In this document: in pieces, positions 15,480-17,875 of the stretch
Layout: every line of letters begins with the position of its first letter
How positions within the stretch are numbered: the stretch's first letter is position 1
Origin: an uncultured Acidobacteriota bacterium
Lineage (GTDB): Bacteria > Acidobacteriota > Blastocatellia > Pyrinomonadales > Pyrinomonadaceae
Assembly (NCBI GenBank): GCA_946480545.1
Contig: CAMLKY010000001.1
Location: forward strand, 1 to 17,875
Length of the DNA stretch: 17,875 nucleotides
Direction of reading: 5' to 3'
Translations under genes and position numbers: made by a program
The notes under the pieces: generated by a model
What the model was told of the DNA's origin: nothing
What the model saw: only the letters and a program-made list of their open reading frames with translations
Databases searched by the model: none

Positions 15480-15884
15480 ATGAGCACAACAGAGATTCAG
15501 GAATTAGGTTTAACTAAGCAGCGGGAGGTCGTACTTCGGGTGATCCGGGACTCGGATTCCCATTTGACGGCTAATGAGGTCTTCGCTGCTGCAAAGGACA
15601 GGCTGCCGAGCATTAGCTTCGCCACTGTCTATAACTCGCTTCGGTATCTTCGCGAGACCGGACATATTGCCGAGATCCAGTTCGGCAATGGTGCGAGCCG
15701 CTTTGATCGAATGACGCAGCGTCACGATCACGCGCTCTGTACCCGGTGCGGCAAGCTCGTGGATATCGAAATGGATCTTCCGGACGAACTTATCCGGCAA
15801 GCGGAACGGGAATCGCAGTTTCAGACCGAATCTATCGAATTCACGTTGCGCGGTCTTTGTCCGGTGTGTGCCGGAGATCAATAA
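15480..15884 (+). CDS. perR: Fur-family peroxide-sensing repressor, PerR type
   Basis: A 134-aa metal-dependent repressor. The winged helix (11-66) includes LTKQREVVLRVI and SFATVYNSLRYLRETG for DNA contact. The regulatory metal site is PerR-like: His28, Asp76 (SRFD), His82 and His84 (RHDH) and Asp95 (GKLVD). These correspond to Bacillus PerR His37, Asp85, His91, His93 and Asp104, including both oxidisable His. Asp rather than Glu at the last position favours PerR over Fur. The structural zinc site is Cys87/Cys90 and Cys127/Cys130. The function inferred is repression of peroxide-defence genes with derepression by H2O2-driven His oxidation. A matched PerR box overlaps its promoter and a peroxiredoxin follows 125 bases downstream. 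No strong ribosome-binding site is visible. Confidence 0.92.
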   Translation: MSTTEIQELGLTKQREVVLRVIRDSDSHLTANEVFAAAKDRLPSISFATVYNSLRYLRETGHIAEIQFGNGASRFDRMTQRHDHALCTRCGKLVDIEMDLPDELIRQAERESQFQTESIEFTLRGLCPVCAGDQ

Positions 15885-16009
15885 CGCAAATTACAGATTT
15901 TTTGTCTGTTCGTGTGGATCTTGGCAGGAACTGACTAGCTAGATGTACGTGAACTGACACAAATGACGAAGCAATAATTAAGAAAGTAGAAAGGAGACTA
16001 TTAACACAA

Positions 16010-16591
16010 ATGGCAACTGCAACAGCAACTGCTTTGGAAACTGCAACGACCTTCGCGAAGGTTGGTAAGCCGGCGCCGGATTTTGATCTGCCGTCGACAA
16101 AGAACATGGAAACCTTGGCTGAGAACGTCAAGCTTTCGGACTACAAGGGCAAATGGCTGATCCTGCTCTTTTACCCGCTCGACTTCACGTTCGTATGCCC
16201 GACCGAGCTGCTTCATTTCTCGGATCGTCTTGACGAGCTGCAGGGAATCGGTGCCGAGGTGATCGGTATCTCGACCGACTCGGTACACTCGCATCGTGCG
16301 TGGGTCAAAACTCCGCGTGATCAGAACGGCATCGAAGGTCTAAAGTATCCGCTTGCTTCGGACGTAGGCGGACGTCTGGCGGCGAAGTACAACATCCTGG
16401 TCGAGGAATCGAACATCGCGCTTCGCGGTCTGTTCATCATCAACCCGGAAGGCGTGCTTCAGTACTCGGTCGTCCATGATCTGAACATCGGACGCTCGGT
16501 CGATGAGACGCTTCGCGTGCTGCAGGGGCTGCAGACGGGCGGTCTCTGTGCGGCTGATTGGAAGCCGGGCCAAGAAAATTTGAAGGTCTAG
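16010..16591 (+). CDS. 2-Cys peroxiredoxin (AhpC/Prx1 type)
   Basis: A 193-aa thiol peroxidase that reduces H2O2, organic peroxides or peroxynitrite in the cytosol. The peroxidatic Cys63 sits in FYPLDFTFVCPTE and the resolving Cys180 in GGLCAADWKPGQ near the C-terminus, as in typical 2-Cys enzymes. ISTDSVHSHRAW and KYPLASDVGG follow the family. The C-terminus ends soon after Cys180, without the YF tail of eukaryotic sensitive forms. An unusual MATATATALETATT leader precedes the conserved VGKPAPDFDLP. The AGGAG at 15992-15996 is 13 bases from the ATG, longer than ideal. The 125-base gap after perR has a weak hairpin (ACAGA/TCTGT, 15893-15909) and no PerR box that I can see, so PerR control would come mainly through read-through from the perR promoter. 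Confidence 0.93.
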   Translation: MATATATALETATTFAKVGKPAPDFDLPSTKNMETLAENVKLSDYKGKWLILLFYPLDFTFVCPTELLHFSDRLDELQGIGAEVIGISTDSVHSHRAWVKTPRDQNGIEGLKYPLASDVGGRLAAKYNILVEESNIALRGLFIINPEGVLQYSVVHDLNIGRSVDETLRVLQGLQTGGLCAADWKPGQENLKV

Positions 16592-16594
16592 TCG

Positions 16595-16668
16595 ATTTGG
16601 GATGTGGGATTTCGGATTGCGGATTTTCTCGCGACGAAATCCCAAATCGGAAATCCCAGATCCGAAAT
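16595..16668. repeat. Heptad-rich inverted repeat (long hairpin)
   Basis: Arms 16595-16626 and 16637-16668 pair at 27 of 32 positions around a 10-base loop. Each arm is an imperfect period-7 array of GATTTGG-like units. It begins four bases after the peroxiredoxin stop and ends ten bases before the thioredoxin-like gene. It could attenuate transcription or protect the 3' end of the upstream mRNA. A related array without the inverted half lies at 17841-17875. Confidence 0.75.
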
Positions 16669-16678
16669 ACAAAGAGCT

Positions 16679-17132
16679 ATGCCAATGAGAATCGGGGATG
16701 CGATGCCGGGGTTGGATGGGGCCACTACGTGGTTCAACGGATCGCAGGAGGACACACTGGAACATATAAAGGGAAAGCCGACGCTTGTGCATTTCTGGGC
16801 GGTGTCGTGCGGCATCTGCAAACAGAAGATGCCGCAGCTTCAGGATCTTATCCGGAAGTACGAACCCCACGGGCTGCAGACGGTCTCCGTGCATATGCCG
16901 CGACACGGTCAACCAGGCTATGCAGGATAATCAGATCACTGAGCCGACCGCGGTCGACAGTCTGCACAAGTTAAAGGATGCGTTTCAGAACGAGCAGGGG
17001 TGGGTTCCCGTCTATTATCTTTTCGATGCAGATGGGAAATTGAAAACACGCGCGGCGGGCGAATTCGGAGTCGGGGTGCTTCAGACGGCTCTCGATAAGA
17101 TGTTCGCTGCAGAGTCAGCGGCGGCGGCTTAG
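16679..17132 (+). pseudogene. Thioredoxin-like (TlpA/redoxin) protein, frameshifted
   Basis: Two overlapping frames encode one thioredoxin-fold protein. The first (16679-16930) gives MRIGDAMPGLDGATTWFNGS, KPTLVHFWAVSCGICKQKMPQL with the CGIC redox motif, and TVSVHMPR, then departs and stops. The second frame resumes at about 16902 with DTVNQAMQDNQITEPTAVDS, HKLKDAFQNEQGWVPVYYLFDADGKLK and AAGEFGVGVLQTALDKMF to the stop at 17132. The join lacks roughly six family residues between HMPR and DTV, so a deletion of length 2 mod 3 (about 20 bases) best explains it. The intact ancestor was a cytosolic disulfide reductase or redoxin partner of about 155 aa. The start could be 16679 or 16685. Either a real mutation or an assembly error is possible. 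Confidence 0.85.
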
Positions 17133-17152
17133 GCCGATCGTCAGTACAAAGA

Positions 17153-17185
17153 AAAAAAGCGTCAGAATCTATCTGGCGCTTTTTT
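17153..17185. terminator. Bidirectional intrinsic terminator
   Basis: AAAAAAGCGTCAG (17153-17165) pairs with CTGGCGCTTTTTT (17173-17185) around a 7-base loop, with one G-U pair. The A- and T-runs flank the GC-rich stem on both sides, so it should stop the + transcript from the redoxin gene and the minus transcript of the rhodanese gene. Confidence 0.88.
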
Positions 17186-17188
17186 GTT

Positions 17189-17704
17189 TTACTTCGCGGT
17201 CGTCGGTACCAGAGCCAGCTTTGTCGTATTGATATCCAGCAGCGGACCAAGCTCGTAGATGTTCCGATAGCCGTAGCTGTAAAGCGAGATATAGGTCGAC
17301 AGATTTAGCGATGCATCGGCGGACTTAGTCGGGAACGGCCTCTCCGCATTCAGGAAATTGTTATTGCAGTAGATCAGGATGCGCGCATTTTTATCTGGAA
17401 GTGTAGATTGAAGGCTCGCGACAGTGATGTCCGGAAAGCTCAGGTTTAGCGCTCCCGCGACGTGGAGCTCGTCGTACTTTTCTTTGCTACGCGCATCCAG
17501 GACGATAACCCCCGGCTCTTTGCTCATCGAGATGAACTCGTCTTCGGTCAACCTTCTCGACTCGCGATGTTTTGCGGCCTCGCGTGCGACACGAAGAAAC
17601 CCTTTCATGTCTATGTTTGGATTTGGAATCGCATCTTTTTGACCAAACGCGTTCAGGGAAAGGAAAGAGATTCCGAGAATCAGAGAAAGCAAGATCTTAC
17701 GCAT
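17189..17704 (-). CDS. Secreted rhodanese-like domain protein
   Basis: A 171-aa single-domain rhodanese with an N-terminal signal peptide (MRKILLSLILGISFLSLNAFGQ), so periplasmic. The fold is marked by PGVIVLDARSKEKYDELHVAGALNLSFPDI (64-93) and the active-site strand ARILIYC with Cys113. The loop after the Cys is NNNFLNAERPF, longer than the six-residue loop of classical sulfurtransferases and without their Arg pattern, so activity on thiosulfate is uncertain. The domain closes with LYSYGYRNIYELGPLLD. ATG 17704 is chosen because GAGGTG lies six bases ahead and the signal peptide starts there; the upstream in-frame extension runs through repeat sequence. It converges on the thioredoxin-like gene across a shared terminator. 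Confidence 0.88.
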   Translation of the reverse strand: MRKILLSLILGISFLSLNAFGQKDAIPNPNIDMKGFLRVAREAAKHRESRRLTEDEFISMSKEPGVIVLDARSKEKYDELHVAGALNLSFPDITVASLQSTLPDKNARILIYCNNNFLNAERPFPTKSADASLNLSTYISLYSYGYRNIYELGPLLDINTTKLALVPTTAK

Positions 17705-17840
17705 ATTTTTCACCTCACTTGGGAACGATGAATAGATGCGATATTTGCACGATGGGTTTTCGACGCCGCGCATCGACACAGGCAGAAACCCGGGGACCTG
17801 TAAGGATGGCGTTTGTAACCTAAACCCTGTTTGAGGGAAG

Positions 17841-17875
17841 ATCCAAAATCCGATCCACAATCCAAAATCCACAAT
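17841..17875. repeat. Period-7 ATCCAMA array at window edge
   Basis: Five ATCC units in mostly seven-base steps (ATCCAAA, ATCCG, ATCCACA, ATCCAAA, ATCCACA) run to the window end. The reverse strand reads like the GATTTGG-like arms at 16595-16668. It may continue, or be half of another inverted repeat, beyond the window. The rest of 17705-17840 shows nothing clear. Confidence 0.6.

Noticed and set aside
15311..15517. Possible small + strand gene ahead of perR
   Set aside because: It runs through the perR promoter and into perR out of frame, with no ribosome-binding site or recognisable features.
15893..15909. Terminator after perR
   Set aside because: Stem of only five base pairs with the T-run in the loop rather than after the stem; not a credible intrinsic terminator.
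16898..16910. Programmed frameshift in the thioredoxin-like gene
   Set aside because: No slippery run at the join, and expected residues between the two halves are absent.

Overview
The window looks like a chromosomal stretch of an Acidobacteriota genome, possibly Blastocatellia-like. This is inferred from gene content: a VWFA-related protein of the type known mainly from Acidobacteria, secreted proteins with Pro-Thr linkers straight after the signal peptide (the TolC-like and VWA proteins), and intergenic palindromes and heptad repeats. I see no phage, insertion sequence, CRISPR array, tRNA or rRNA.

Region 1 (1-6629, + strand) is the distal part of an RND efflux locus. It holds an HAE1/AcrB-type inner-membrane pump (5' end cut by the window), an FAD aromatic-hydroxylase-type monooxygenase, and a TolC-family outer-membrane factor whose start overlaps the monooxygenase stop by ATGA. 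The pump reading frame breaks near 2983. About 65-70 bases that should encode the core of the last membrane helix are missing, while the true C-terminus is intact in the next frame. A 144-bp palindromic REP/MITE-like element lies between pump and monooxygenase.

Region 2 (6630-10280) has a zeta-crystallin/PIG3-type quinone oxidoreductase, an unrecognised 68-aa protein on the minus strand, an extended short-chain dehydrogenase and a secreted VWA-domain protein. The divergent gap at 7960-8062 is packed with dyads and carries a promoter that would give a leaderless dehydrogenase transcript.

Region 3 (10281-12893, +) is an ECF sigma factor, a single-pass membrane protein that is probably its anti-sigma factor, and a secreted protein with LolA/RseB-like features. 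The order resembles rpoE-rseA-rseB. An ECF-type promoter motif precedes the sigma gene, and a strong terminator closes the unit.

Region 4 (12894-15298, - strand) holds aspartate ammonia-lyase and, upstream of it, a membrane protein that fuses a CvpA domain to an extracytoplasmic CAP/SCP domain.

Region 5 (15299-17875) is a peroxide and thiol-redox cluster: perR with a perfect 7-1-7 PerR box over its own -10 element, a 2-Cys peroxiredoxin, a frameshifted thioredoxin-like gene, a bidirectional terminator, and a convergent secreted rhodanese-like protein. Imperfect heptad repeats (GATTTGG-like) occur after the peroxiredoxin gene and at the right edge of the window.
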